The translations under genes and the position numbers were made by a program. Positions 16,242 through 22,887 of a stretch of DNA of 25,694 nucleotides are shown here, one piece after another; within the stretch, counting starts at the first letter, position 1; each line of letters starts with the position of its first letter. Under the pieces are notes generated by a model that saw nothing but the letters and a program-made list of their open reading frames with translations, was not told the DNA's origin and ran no database searches. Source of the DNA: an uncultured Ruminiclostridium sp. (lineage in GTDB: Bacteria; Bacillota; Clostridia; Oscillospirales; Ruminococcaceae); assembly GCA_934462775.1 (NCBI GenBank), contig CAKSIR010000014.1:1-25694 (forward strand). The letters run 5' to 3'.

Positions 16242-16874
16242 TTAAGCTTTAACCGCATCAGTAATGCAAACTACTCCGCCCTTTGGACCTGGAACAGCAC
16301 CCTTGATTGCGATAAGATTGTTTTCTGTGTCAACTTTGACAACTACTAAGTTCTGAACTGTAACGGATTCATCACCCATGTGACCTGCCATGCCCTTACC
16401 CTTGAAGATTCTTGAAGGAGATGAGCAAGCACCCATTGAACCTGCCTGTCTTACAACAGGACCTGTACCGTGAGTTTCCTTAAGTCTGTGCTGGTTGTGA
16501 CGCTTGATTGCGCCCTGGAATCCCTTACCTTTGCTTGTGCCGCTTACGTCGATTACATCGCCTGCTGCGAACACGTCAGCCTTTAATACATCGCCGACAT
16601 TAACTGCGCTGATGTCGTCAAGTCTGAATTCCTTTAAAGTTCTCTTGAAAGGAACGTCATTCTTCTTGAAATGACCCTGCATTGGCTTGTTTACGTTCTT
16701 TGGTGACTTATCACCGAAACCTAACTGAACTGCTTCATAACCGTCGTTTTCAGCTGTCTTCTTCTGAACAACAACGCATGGACCAGCTTCAATTACTGTT
16801 ACCGGAACAACGTTTCCGGCTTCGTCGAAAATCTGTGTCATGCCGATTTTCTTGCCGATTAAACCTTTTTTCAT
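16242..16874 (-). CDS. rplC: 50S ribosomal protein uL3
   Basis: The 210-residue protein starts assembly of the large subunit and extends to the peptidyl-transferase centre. [32 protein letters not shown] and the central [13 protein letters not shown] and [12 protein letters not shown] are typical. The frame is open to 16970, but ATG 16874 with AGGAGG six to seven bases upstream gives family length. A 139-base hairpin-rich spacer separates it from rpsJ. Confidence 0.97.
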   Translation of the reverse strand: MKKGLIGKKIGMTQIFDEAGNVVPVTVIEAGPCVVVQKKTAENDGYEAVQLGFGDKSPKNVNKPMQGHFKKNDVPFKRTLKEFRLDDISAVNVGDVLKADVFAAGDVIDVSGTSKGKGFQGAIKRHNQHRLKETHGTGPVVRQAGSMGACSSPSRIFKGKGMAGHMGDESVTVQNLVVVKVDTENNLIAIKGAVPGPKGGVVCITDAVKA

Positions 16875-17013
16875 GGTTTTCCTCCTATTGGTTATTGGTT
16901 GAGTTTCCTCAACATGACCAAGTGCAGCGTGTCTGCCTTGGTTAGTGGTTATGCGCGTTGCGCACAACATAACTCGAAACTTCTCTTTGGCTGATTAACA
17001 GCTCGGTGGGGAA
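16875..17013 (-). promoter_or_regulatory. rpsJ-rplC spacer with three consecutive hairpins
   Basis: The 139-base gap holds three inverted repeats. GTTGAG (16898-16903) pairs with CTCAAC (16908-16913). CCAAG plus GCAG (16918-16927) pairs with CTGC plus CTTGG (16933-16941) around one bulge. GTTATG (16948-16953) pairs with CATAAC (16968-16973). Two near-copies of TTGGTTAnTGGTT (16888 and 16938) flank the middle hairpin. None is followed by a T-run. It may be a translational control element or a degraded hairpin cluster. Confidence 0.45.
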
Positions 17014-17325
17014 TTAGAATTCCATTGAAATTTCTACGCCTGCCGGAAGCTCTAAGCTCTGTAAAGCTTCAACAGTCTTGTTTGTAGGATGGATTACATC
17101 GATTAAGCGCTTGTGAGTTCTGAGCTCAAACTGTTCACGGCTGTCCTTGTACTTGTGAACTGCGCGAAGGATTGTAACAACTTCCTTGTCTGTCGGAAGC
17201 GGAATAGGACCTGCAACCTTGGAACCTGTGCGCTTTACTTCAGCAACAATCTTTGCTGCAGCAGCGTCAACAATGCTGTGCTCGTAACCCTTAACCTTAA
17301 CTCTGATCTTTTCCTTAACTGCCAC
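17014..17325 (-). CDS. rpsJ: 30S ribosomal protein uS10 (GTG start)
   Basis: The 103-residue head protein is also a NusB partner in antitermination. I place the start at GTG 17325, giving [22 protein letters not shown] after the initiator and family length. AAAGGGG (17342-17336) lies ten bases upstream. Upstream in-frame starts at 17361 or 17358 would add [15 protein letters not shown] residues without a good ribosome-binding site. The ending [11 protein letters not shown] is typical. It is the first gene of the superoperon, behind a leader of about 335 bases. Confidence 0.94.
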   Translation of the reverse strand: MAVKEKIRVKVKGYEHSIVDAAAAKIVAEVKRTGSKVAGPIPLPTDKEVVTILRAVHKYKDSREQFELRTHKRLIDVIHPTNKTVEALQSLELPAGVEISMEF

Positions 17326-17660
17326 TTTCGTTTTACCCCTTTCGTAAGATTTGCACATCACTTATTGGTGTGCGGGCTTTCGGAAAGCACTGACAACCGC
17401 ATGATTATCAGTGATAGTAAAATACACTATGCCGTGTGTTCCGTAATATGCCATATCAGCCTGTCCCACATAAACATACATGGGGGTATTCACTACAAGC
17501 AAGTCCTTCCCGTGTTTAACAGGACTGCTTTATGGAACAGTACAGCGCAAACGGAGTTGTAAATTACCTCTCGCCCGATTTCAAACCGGACATACTCGGC
17601 TGAAATTACCAAGCAAAATGCTTGCAACCTTCAGCTTCAACGCATATCTTTGCAGCGTGC
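17326..17660 (-). promoter_or_regulatory. Long structured 5' leader of the S10 operon
   Basis: If transcription starts about seven bases after the -10 box, the leader is about 335 bases. Three clear stem-loops are visible. GCTGAA/TTCAGC with inner CAAGCA/TGCTTG spans 17599-17635. A ten-pair stem with one bulge, AAGCA-GTCCT with AGGAC-TGCTT on the RNA, spans 17497-17530. CACTGATAA with TTGTCAGTG spans 17388-17413. A short GCTTT/AAAGC pair lies at 17376-17388. No T-run terminator is present. A ribosomal-protein-responsive or NusA-type control region is inferred. Confidence 0.55.
17362..17481 (-). CDS. Possible 39-codon leader ORF upstream of rpsJ
   Basis: On the minus strand, ATG 17481 opens a 39-residue frame (MYVYVGQADMAYYGTHGIVY, ending FRKPAHQ) that stops with TAA just before GTGATG. 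A GTG at 17493 would add four residues and has AAGGA (17508-17504) ten bases upstream, inside the 17497-17530 stem. I do not recognise the product. It may be a real leader peptide, a small protein, or chance. Confidence 0.25.
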   Translation of the reverse strand: MYVYVGQADMAYYGTHGIVYFTITDNHAVVSAFRKPAHQ

Positions 17661-17666
17661 TTATTT

Positions 17667-17695
17667 ATTATACTATAAGTTTACCGCAATTACAA
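17667..17695 (-). promoter_or_regulatory. Sigma-A promoter of the S10-spc-alpha superoperon
   Basis: On the minus strand the -35 box is TTGTAA (17695-17690), the spacer is 17 bases, and the -10 box is a perfect TATAAT (17672-17667). It is the only strong promoter seen ahead of rpsJ and fits the absence of str-operon genes upstream. The -35 box lies partly inside one arm of the inverted repeat at 17683-17743. Confidence 0.8.
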
Positions 17696-17743
17696 TACTT
17701 TTTTGCATGAATCTGCAAAAACTTTGTGTAGAATAATTGCGGT
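17683..17743. repeat. Nested inverted repeat overlapping the S10 promoter
   Basis: ACCGCAATTA (17683-17692) is the exact complement of TAATTGCGGT (17734-17743). Nested inside, TTTTTGCA (17700-17707) pairs with TGCAAAAA (17714-17721). On the plus strand the outer arm is followed by seven T residues, resembling a long-loop terminator, yet no plus-strand gene precedes it. On the minus strand one arm covers part of the -35 box, so a regulator site is an alternative. Confidence 0.5.
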
Positions 17744-17821
17744 TTTTTTAATATTTTTTTGTTAATTTTCACAACACAACGCGAATTGTCGGAAGCAGCC
17801 TATACTATTATAATATAGCGT

Positions 17822-18532
17822 TTATTTTTCCCATTCGGCTGTGGGTCTTGATACTTCCATCACCTGATTGAGTTCAGTAAACGAAGTCGTATAATCAAGG
17901 TCGGTATTTGCGCCGTCGCCTACTACCTCGCCCCACTGATGAAGCTCAACAACGTATCCCTCGCCGTTCAGCGTTATTTCTGCGTTAAAATCCGCAAAGT
18001 TGCCGATAGCGTCCATCTGACTGCCTGCGTTTGTGTTCAGCTTTGCAACATCGTACCGAACGGTAACCGTCTTTCCGCCGTCGGAGTTATTTTTAACAGT
18101 TGTGCCGGTAATGCTGCTTTCGTTGAGGGAAATTACCGACTGCGATGTAAAGGCGTGCCTGTTGGTTCTGGTGTAGTTGTAAAATTCGTCCGAGCCTTGG
18201 GTAATGACGCTCCATTGACTGTCGGCTGCGTAGCAGTAATTGATTTCCGAGCCGTTGCTGTACTCGTAAAAAATCACGTCCCCGTCCGTTCCGCGGTATG
18301 AGTAGTTCAGCACATCGGAATCGTCATACATGAACGTAAAATCCTGTGTAATTAGCCCTGTAATATTGTCAACCACCGTAACATGACCGCTGTCGGCATT
18401 CTCGTACAGCTTTTTCGCCGCATTTATTTCATCACAGCCGTCAAATTTGGATCCGCCCGCACACCCCGTGAACAATGCGGCAGACATCAGGAGCGCGGCG
18501 CCCGTTGCTATAATCTTTTTTGAAACTTTCAT
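17822..18532 (-). CDS. Putative secreted lipoprotein, unknown function
   Basis: The 236-residue product has a lipoprotein signal: basic MKVSKK, a hydrophobic core, and lipobox LFTGC with Cys24. The mature part is rich in Asn, Thr and Tyr and has no recognised domain. It looks like beta-rich repeats similar to other clostridial lipoproteins that have no assigned role. AAGGAG lies about seven bases before ATG 18532. It follows the ptsH terminator with no clear promoter of its own, so leaky read-through may express it. No clear terminator follows before the S10 promoter. Confidence 0.8.
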   Translation of the reverse strand: MKVSKKIIATGAALLMSAALFTGCAGGSKFDGCDEINAAKKLYENADSGHVTVVDNITGLITQDFTFMYDDSDVLNYSYRGTDGDVIFYEYSNGSEINYCYAADSQWSVITQGSDEFYNYTRTNRHAFTSQSVISLNESSITGTTVKNNSDGGKTVTVRYDVAKLNTNAGSQMDAIGNFADFNAEITLNGEGYVVELHQWGEVVGDGANTDLDYTTSFTELNQVMEVSRPTAEWEK

Positions 18533-18564
18533 TTTATTCTCCTTATTATCTCCCGCTTCATTTC

Positions 18565-18598
18565 AAAAAAACAGACCGCTCACATTATGCAAGCGGTC
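18565..18598 (-). terminator. Rho-independent terminator of ptsH
   Basis: On the minus strand GACCGCT (18598-18592) pairs with AGCGGTC (18580-18574) across an 11-base loop, followed by TG and a run of seven T residues (18571-18565). Confidence 0.85.
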
Positions 18599-18616
18599 CT
18601 TCTTTAACCGTGAAAA

Positions 18617-18880
18617 TTATTCAGCAAATCCGCTCTCAACAAGCTTTACTAAGCCGTCAACAGCAAGCTGCTCGTCTGTACCGTCAGCAATGATACGGAT
18701 TGTTGTACCGCCTACGATACCCAGTGAAAGAATACCTAAAAGGCTCTTTGCATTTACTCTGCGTTCTTCCTTTTCTACCCAGATTGAAGACTTGTATTCA
18801 TTTGCCTTCTGGATAAAGAATGTTGCAGGTCTTGCGTGTAAGCCAACCTGGTTCTTTACTTCTACTTCTTTAACAAACAT
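18617..18880 (-). CDS. ptsH: Phosphocarrier protein HPr
   Basis: The 87-residue cytosolic phosphocarrier of the PTS has the active-site His15 in GLHARPA, phosphorylated from enzyme I. Ser46 in NAKSLLGILSLG is the usual HPr kinase target in Firmicutes, where the phosphoserine form acts with CcpA in carbon repression. His15 argues against Crh. The N-terminus is MFVKEVEVKN. GGAGG lies nine bases before the ATG. It is a single-gene unit with its own promoter (18975-18947) and terminator; ptsI is not in the window. Confidence 0.93.
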   Translation of the reverse strand: MFVKEVEVKNQVGLHARPATFFIQKANEYKSSIWVEKEERRVNAKSLLGILSLGIVGGTTIRIIADGTDEQLAVDGLVKLVESGFAE

Positions 18881-18946
18881 GAACTCATTCCTCCATTAAA
18901 ATATTCTTACGAATTTTAGTATCTGCTTTTTATTTACGCTACTTAT

Positions 18947-18975
18947 AGTATATCCGTTATCTTCCTTTTAGTCAA
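18947..18975 (-). promoter_or_regulatory. Sigma-A promoter of ptsH
   Basis: On the minus strand the -35 box is TTGACT (18975-18970), the spacer is 17 bases, and the -10 box is TATACT (18952-18947). The leader would be about 60 bases, ending in the GGAGG ribosome-binding site. Confidence 0.8.
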
Positions 18976-19074
18976 CCGACTTTTTTTTATTTTTGCTCAT
19001 AATTCGCATATTTTTCAAATTACGTTCATAGCAATACACATTTTTTGTATTTGTTTGGCGAAAATAGACAAAAT

Positions 19075-19115
19075 GTTTTCAACAAGATATTCACATTAAA
19101 CATAAGTTTTCAACA
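19075..19115. repeat. Twin GTTTTCAACA repeats upstream of ptsH
   Basis: Two exact copies of GTTTTCAACA lie at 19075-19084 and 19106-19115, offset by 31 bases, close to three helical turns. Between them lies GATATTCACA, faintly like a DnaA box. They sit about 100 bases upstream of the ptsH -35 box. The rest of 18881-19163 is AT-rich and holds no other gene. Confidence 0.4.
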
Positions 19116-19163
19116 TTGTTTCGTGAGCTATGCGAAATCAGCCGGCTAAAGCGCACTTTTATA

Positions 19164-19862
19164 TCAGTCCTGCTTCTTTTCAAGCAGGTCGGGACGTTTT
19201 AATTTTGTGATTTCCAGCGCCTTTTCCTCCTGCCATTTCTTTATATTGGCATGATGACCGGATAAAAGCACCTCAGGCACTCTCCTGCCCATCCACTCCT
19301 CAGGGCGTGAATACTGAGGATGCTCAAGAAGTCCGTTGTAGTGGCTTTCTATGGAATAGGCGTCCTCATTGGGAAGCACGCCCTTCTGCATTCTTGACAC
19401 TGCGTCAGCAAGCATAAGCGCAGGCAGCTCTCCGCCTGTTACCACGAAATCACCCACCGAGATTTCCTCAAACTCCAGTTCGTCAAGAACGCGCTGGTCA
19501 ACGCCCTCATAGTGTCCGCAGAGCAGTACAAGATTGCTTTCCTCGGCAAGCTCCTTTACAACCTCCTGCGTAAGCACCCGTCCCTGGGGCGACATGAAAA
19601 TCAGCCGCGGCGGCTTTTCCGTTTCGCCAAGCTCCTCTTTTATGTGCATAATGCACGAATGTATCGGCTGAGGCTGCATTACCATTCCCGTACCGCCGCC
19701 GTATGCCTTGTCGTCAACGCGCTTGTGCTTGTCAAGGGTGTAATCCCTTATGTTATGGCAATGTATCTCGATGTATCCCGCTTTCCGCGCTCTGCCGATA
19801 ATGCTTTCGCCAAGCACCGCCTCGCACATATCGGGAAAAAGCGTTGCAATATCAATCCTCAT
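19164..19862 (-). CDS. trmD: tRNA (guanine-N1-)-methyltransferase, m1G37
   Basis: The 232-residue SPOUT-family enzyme methylates G37 of tRNAs using S-adenosylmethionine and prevents +1 frameshifting. Motifs are AYGGGTGMVMQPQP, FMSPQGRVLTQ, LLCGHYEGVDQR and ISVGDFVVTGGELPA, which form the trefoil-knot cofactor site. ATG 19862 (MRIDIATLFPDM) is chosen over an in-frame TTG at 19877 because GGAG lies six bases before it. It overlaps the end of rimM by 11 bases, so the two are translationally coupled. Usual partners rpsP and rplS are absent. Confidence 0.95.
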   Translation of the reverse strand: MRIDIATLFPDMCEAVLGESIIGRARKAGYIEIHCHNIRDYTLDKHKRVDDKAYGGGTGMVMQPQPIHSCIMHIKEELGETEKPPRLIFMSPQGRVLTQEVVKELAEESNLVLLCGHYEGVDQRVLDELEFEEISVGDFVVTGGELPALMLADAVSRMQKGVLPNEDAYSIESHYNGLLEHPQYSRPEEWMGRRVPEVLLSGHHANIKKWQEEKALEITKLKRPDLLEKKQD

Positions 19863-20385
19863 CTTTTTCTCCGTCAAGCTCGAAAAGATTGGGCAGCGGT
19901 CTGATTATCATTTTGCCGCCGTCAATATCAGTTTCAAGCAGAATTTCGGGAATTGACGGGAACATAAGCTGCTTTCCCTCGGGAGTCCTGATTGAATAAA
20001 CGTCGGTAGGCCCGTTCTGGAGAACATCGTCAACCTTGCCGTAAACTCTGCCGTTGTCTGCGTCGATTACATCCAGCCCGATAAGGTCCTGAATAAACCA
20101 TGTATCTTCGGGCAGCTCAACTTCCTCTCTGTCCATGTACAGCATTTTGCCGATATATTTCTGCGCCTCCTCAACAACGTCAACGCCCTCAAATTTCATA
20201 ACCACAACGTCATTTTTCAGCGGCCTGCAATATTCAACGTAAATAGGCTTCTCGCCCTTATTCAGATACAGCGTTTCAAACTCGCCGATAACATCAGCGT
20301 CGTCACAGAAAAACTGCACTCTGACTTCTCCCTTTAAGCCCTGGGTTTTTGTTATTTTTCCAATTTCAAGAAATCTTTTTCTCAT
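19852..20385 (-). CDS. rimM: Ribosome maturation factor RimM
   Basis: The 177-residue protein assists maturation of the 30S head and binds uS19, also encoded in this window. The N-terminal RimM domain starts FLEIGKITKTQGLKGEVRV, and the C-terminal PRC-barrel includes WFIQDLIGLDVIDADNGRVYG and DVYSIRTPEGKQLMFPSIPEILLETDI. AAAGGG lies about seven bases before the ATG. It begins 18 bases after the lipase-like gene and overlaps trmD. Confidence 0.95.
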   Translation of the reverse strand: MRKRFLEIGKITKTQGLKGEVRVQFFCDDADVIGEFETLYLNKGEKPIYVEYCRPLKNDVVVMKFEGVDVVEEAQKYIGKMLYMDREEVELPEDTWFIQDLIGLDVIDADNGRVYGKVDDVLQNGPTDVYSIRTPEGKQLMFPSIPEILLETDIDGGKMIIRPLPNLFELDGEKDED

Positions 20386-20403
20386 TCTTATGCCCTTTCG
20401 GAA

Positions 20404-21327
20404 TTATACGCGCGCCTCTAGCCAATCTAAAATGTCGGCAAAAACCTCGCCGTAATTCAGCTCATGAAGCAGCTCATGCCTTGCGCCCTTGTAAAGCCTG
20501 AGCTTTACATCGCCGACGCCCGCTTTTTTAAGGCGCTTATAAACTTTATAAACTCCCCTGCCGTATTCGCCCACAGGGTCCATATCGCCGCTCATTATCA
20601 GCACCGGCATCGCCTCAGGAACGCTTTCCGCCCAATCCTTCGCCGAAACGGTATTAAGCAGAGTAATCATGTCGTTATATGCCTTTGCGGTAAAAATAAA
20701 GTTCGCGGTCTTATCGTTCTGATAGCCCTCAATCACCTTGCGGTCGCGGGTCAGCCAGTCCATATCGGACTTTTTGCCGCCTATTTTCATGGTGAAGGTT
20801 TCGGTTGCAAGCTTAGTAACAGTGCCGCTGCGAAAATGTATGCCGTGCATTGCAGCCATTAGATTTGTTACCGCAACAGCGGTATTGCCCGCCGCAACTC
20901 CTCCGCTTGTTCCAAGGAAAATTGCTCCGTTAATCAGGTCGCTGTACCAGCTGAGATAGGCTCTGCCGATAAAACTGCCCATGCTGTGTCCAAGCAGAAA
21001 AACAGGTATGTTCTTGTACTTCGACTTCATTATCTCTGTAAGCTGCTTTACGTCCCGTATGAGATAGCGCCAGCCGTTTTTCTCGCCGAAAAAACCCAGG
21101 TCCGCAGGAGATTTCGCAGTTTTTCCGTGACCCAAGTGGTCGTTGCCGCAGACGAGATAGCCATGCCTTGTAAGATACTCCGCAAAGCGTCTGTATCTGC
21201 CCATGTGTTCGCACATTCCATGACTTATCTGAACAATGGCTTTCGGCATTCCCTTAGGAACGAACTCGTAATAAACAATGTTGCTTTTTGTGTCAGAGCT
21301 TTTATAAGTACCTGAAAATATTTCCAT
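20404..21327 (-). CDS. Alpha/beta hydrolase, monoacylglycerol lipase/lysophospholipase-like
   Basis: The 307-residue protein belongs to the serine aminopeptidase S33 / lysophospholipase group. ISHGMCEHMGRY (34-45) gives the oxyanion region. GHSMG places nucleophile Ser115, Asp250 in SGDMDPVG is the probable acid, and His284 in GARHELLHE the base. There is no signal peptide, so it should act in the cytoplasm on monoacyl lipids or related esters; the substrate is uncertain. ATG 21327 follows GGAGG and replaces an in-frame upstream start. It lies 18 bases ahead of rimM, so the three genes probably form an operon. Confidence 0.88.
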   Translation of the reverse strand: MEIFSGTYKSSDTKSNIVYYEFVPKGMPKAIVQISHGMCEHMGRYRRFAEYLTRHGYLVCGNDHLGHGKTAKSPADLGFFGEKNGWRYLIRDVKQLTEIMKSKYKNIPVFLLGHSMGSFIGRAYLSWYSDLINGAIFLGTSGGVAAGNTAVAVTNLMAAMHGIHFRSGTVTKLATETFTMKIGGKKSDMDWLTRDRKVIEGYQNDKTANFIFTAKAYNDMITLLNTVSAKDWAESVPEAMPVLIMSGDMDPVGEYGRGVYKVYKRLKKAGVGDVKLRLYKGARHELLHELNYGEVFADILDWLEARV

Positions 21328-21347
21328 AAGACCTCCGTATTTATAAT

Positions 21348-21376
21348 AGTATAACATATTCTACGGCAAAAAGAAA
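21348..21376 (-). promoter_or_regulatory. Possible promoter of the lipase-rimM-trmD operon
   Basis: On the minus strand TATACT (21353-21348) is a good -10 box, but the -35 position 17 bases upstream reads TTTCTT (21376-21371), a poor match. The leader would be only about 14 bases before the ATG and includes the GGAGG site. It lies between the nfnB terminator and the gene, where a promoter is expected. Confidence 0.4.
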
Positions 21377-21443
21377 GACCTTATACAATAAATTACATTC
21401 CTCAGCACATCAATTATAGCATTACAGCCGCTTCAAGTCAATG

Positions 21444-21475
21444 AAAAACCGCCCCTGATCAAATCAGAAGCGGTT
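21444..21475 (-). terminator. Rho-independent terminator of nfnAB
   Basis: On the minus strand AACCGC (21475-21470) pairs with GCGGTT (21452-21447). Inside, CTGAT pairs with ATCAG around TTG. A T-run follows the outer stem. Confidence 0.85.
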
Positions 21476-21496
21476 TGATATTCGGTTATGCGGCGA

Positions 21497-22885
21497 TTAC
21501 TTGTTGGAGAGGTATTCGTCAATGCTCTTTGCAGCGTGCTTGCCTGCACCCATTGCAAGAATTACGGTTGCAGCGCCTGTTACGGCGTCGCCGCCTGCAT
21601 AAACGCCCTCGCGGGTTGTCTGCATTGTATCTTCGTTTACAATCAGGCAGCCTCTCTTGTTTGCTTCCAGACCCTCTGTCGTTGTTCTGATAAGCGGGTT
21701 AGGAGAAGTACCGATTGCCATGATAACTGTATCAACCTCAAGCTGGAAGTTGCTGCCGACTTTTTCGATCGGTCTGCGGCGTCCGCTTGCGTCAGGCTCG
21801 CCAAGCTCCATTTCAACGCATTCCATTGAGCTTACTCTGCCCTTGTCGTCGCCTAAAATCTTTACAGGGTTTGTAAGGTTCTTGAAGATAATTCCCTCTT
21901 CCATTGCGTGATGGATTTCTTCCTTACGGGCAGGCATTTCCTCAAGACCGCGTCTGTAAACTATGTAAACATTCTCGGCGCCAAGACGCTTTGCGCAGCG
22001 CGCTGCGTCCATTGCAACGTTACCGCCGCCTACAACGGCAACGGACTTGCTCTTTATAATAGGTGTATCGTATTCGTCAAGATAAGCCTTCATAAGGTTT
22101 GTTCTTGTAAGGTATTCGTTAGCGGAGTAAACGCCGACGTGAGCCTCGCCCTCAATACCCATGAACGACGGCAGACCTGCGCCCGAGCCTACAAAGCAAG
22201 CCTGATAGCCCATGTCGAAAAGCTCGTCTATTGATAAAACCTTACCGATAACCATGTTTGTTTCAATGTCAACGCCCATGTCCTTAAGGTTGTCGATTTC
22301 CTTCTTAACGATTGCCTTAGGAAGTCTGAATTCAGGAATACCGTAAACCAGAACGCCGCCTGCCGTATGGAACGCTTCAAAAATCGTTACCTCGTAGCCC
22401 TTCTTTGCAAGGTCGCCTGCGCAGGTAAGACCTGACGGACCCGCACCGATAACTGCAACCTTCTTGCCGTTTGACGGAACCTTTTCAGCCTTCTTAGTGC
22501 TGTTTGCGTTGTGGTAGTCGGCGCAGAAACGCTCAAGACGGCCAATGCCGACAGGCTCGCCCTTTATGCCGCGAACGCACTTTCCCTCGCACTGGTTTTC
22601 CTGCGGACATACGCGGCCGCATACGGCAGGAAGTCCGTTTGTGCTTGTGATAACCCCATAAGCGCCGTCAAAATCCTTAGCTGCAACCTTTGCGATAAAC
22701 TCAGGGATTCTGACGTTTACGGGACATCCGCTCACGCATGGCTTGTTCTTGCAGTTAAGGCAGCGCGTTGCCTCCTCGACAGCCATTTCTTCTGTATAAC
22801 CTGTTGAAACTTCAAGGAAGTTCTTATTTCTAACGTCAGGTGCCTGTTCGGGCATCTTAACTTTTTCAAGGCTCATGTTTGGCAT
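21497..22885 (-). CDS. nfnB: NfnB-type NADPH/ferredoxin oxidoreductase large subunit (GltD-like)
   Basis: The 462-residue flavoprotein is the large subunit of NADH-dependent reduced ferredoxin:NADP+ oxidoreductase, which couples electron flow between NADH, NADPH and ferredoxin by flavin bifurcation. The N-terminus carries two clusters of four cysteines (C42, C45, C50, C54 and C89, C93, C99, C103) for [4Fe-4S] centres. FAD binds at GAGPSG (147-152) and NADPH near GGGNVA (286-291). By itself it resembles the glutamate synthase small subunit (gltD/gltA); the adjacent nfnA makes Nfn the better call. It starts two bases after nfnA. Confidence 0.88.
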   Translation of the reverse strand: MPNMSLEKVKMPEQAPDVRNKNFLEVSTGYTEEMAVEEATRCLNCKNKPCVSGCPVNVRIPEFIAKVAAKDFDGAYGVITSTNGLPAVCGRVCPQENQCEGKCVRGIKGEPVGIGRLERFCADYHNANSTKKAEKVPSNGKKVAVIGAGPSGLTCAGDLAKKGYEVTIFEAFHTAGGVLVYGIPEFRLPKAIVKKEIDNLKDMGVDIETNMVIGKVLSIDELFDMGYQACFVGSGAGLPSFMGIEGEAHVGVYSANEYLTRTNLMKAYLDEYDTPIIKSKSVAVVGGGNVAMDAARCAKRLGAENVYIVYRRGLEEMPARKEEIHHAMEEGIIFKNLTNPVKILGDDKGRVSSMECVEMELGEPDASGRRRPIEKVGSNFQLEVDTVIMAIGTSPNPLIRTTTEGLEANKRGCLIVNEDTMQTTREGVYAGGDAVTGAATVILAMGAGKHAAKSIDEYLSNK

Positions 22886-22887
22886 AA

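Noticed and set aside
16875..16970. N-terminal extension of rplC to 16970
   Set aside because: It would translate the rpsJ-rplC hairpins and gives 32 residues not found in uL3. AGGAGG precedes ATG 16874.
17113..17562. 149-codon plus-strand frame over rpsJ and its leader
   Set aside because: It is antisense to rpsJ and the structured leader, rich in Cys and Asn without a recognisable motif, and has no promoter nearby.
17787..17818. Plus-strand promoter TTGTCG-17-TATAAT after the lipoprotein gene
   Set aside because: The boxes are well spaced but drive only antisense into the lipoprotein gene, inside a nearly palindromic AT-rich tract (17800-17818). I treat it as likely chance.
18617..18880. 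Crh instead of HPr
   Set aside because: Crh lacks the phosphorylatable histidine; His15 is present here in GLHARPA.
19075..19115. Replication origin with DnaA boxes
   Set aside because: Only one weak box-like sequence, with no cluster of TTATCCACA-type sites and no dnaA or dnaN nearby.
21497..22885. Calling this gene the glutamate synthase small subunit
   Set aside because: Sequence alone allows it, but the adjacent NfnA-type subunit with the Asp/Cys3 cluster and absence of a large glutamate synthase gene favour NfnB.
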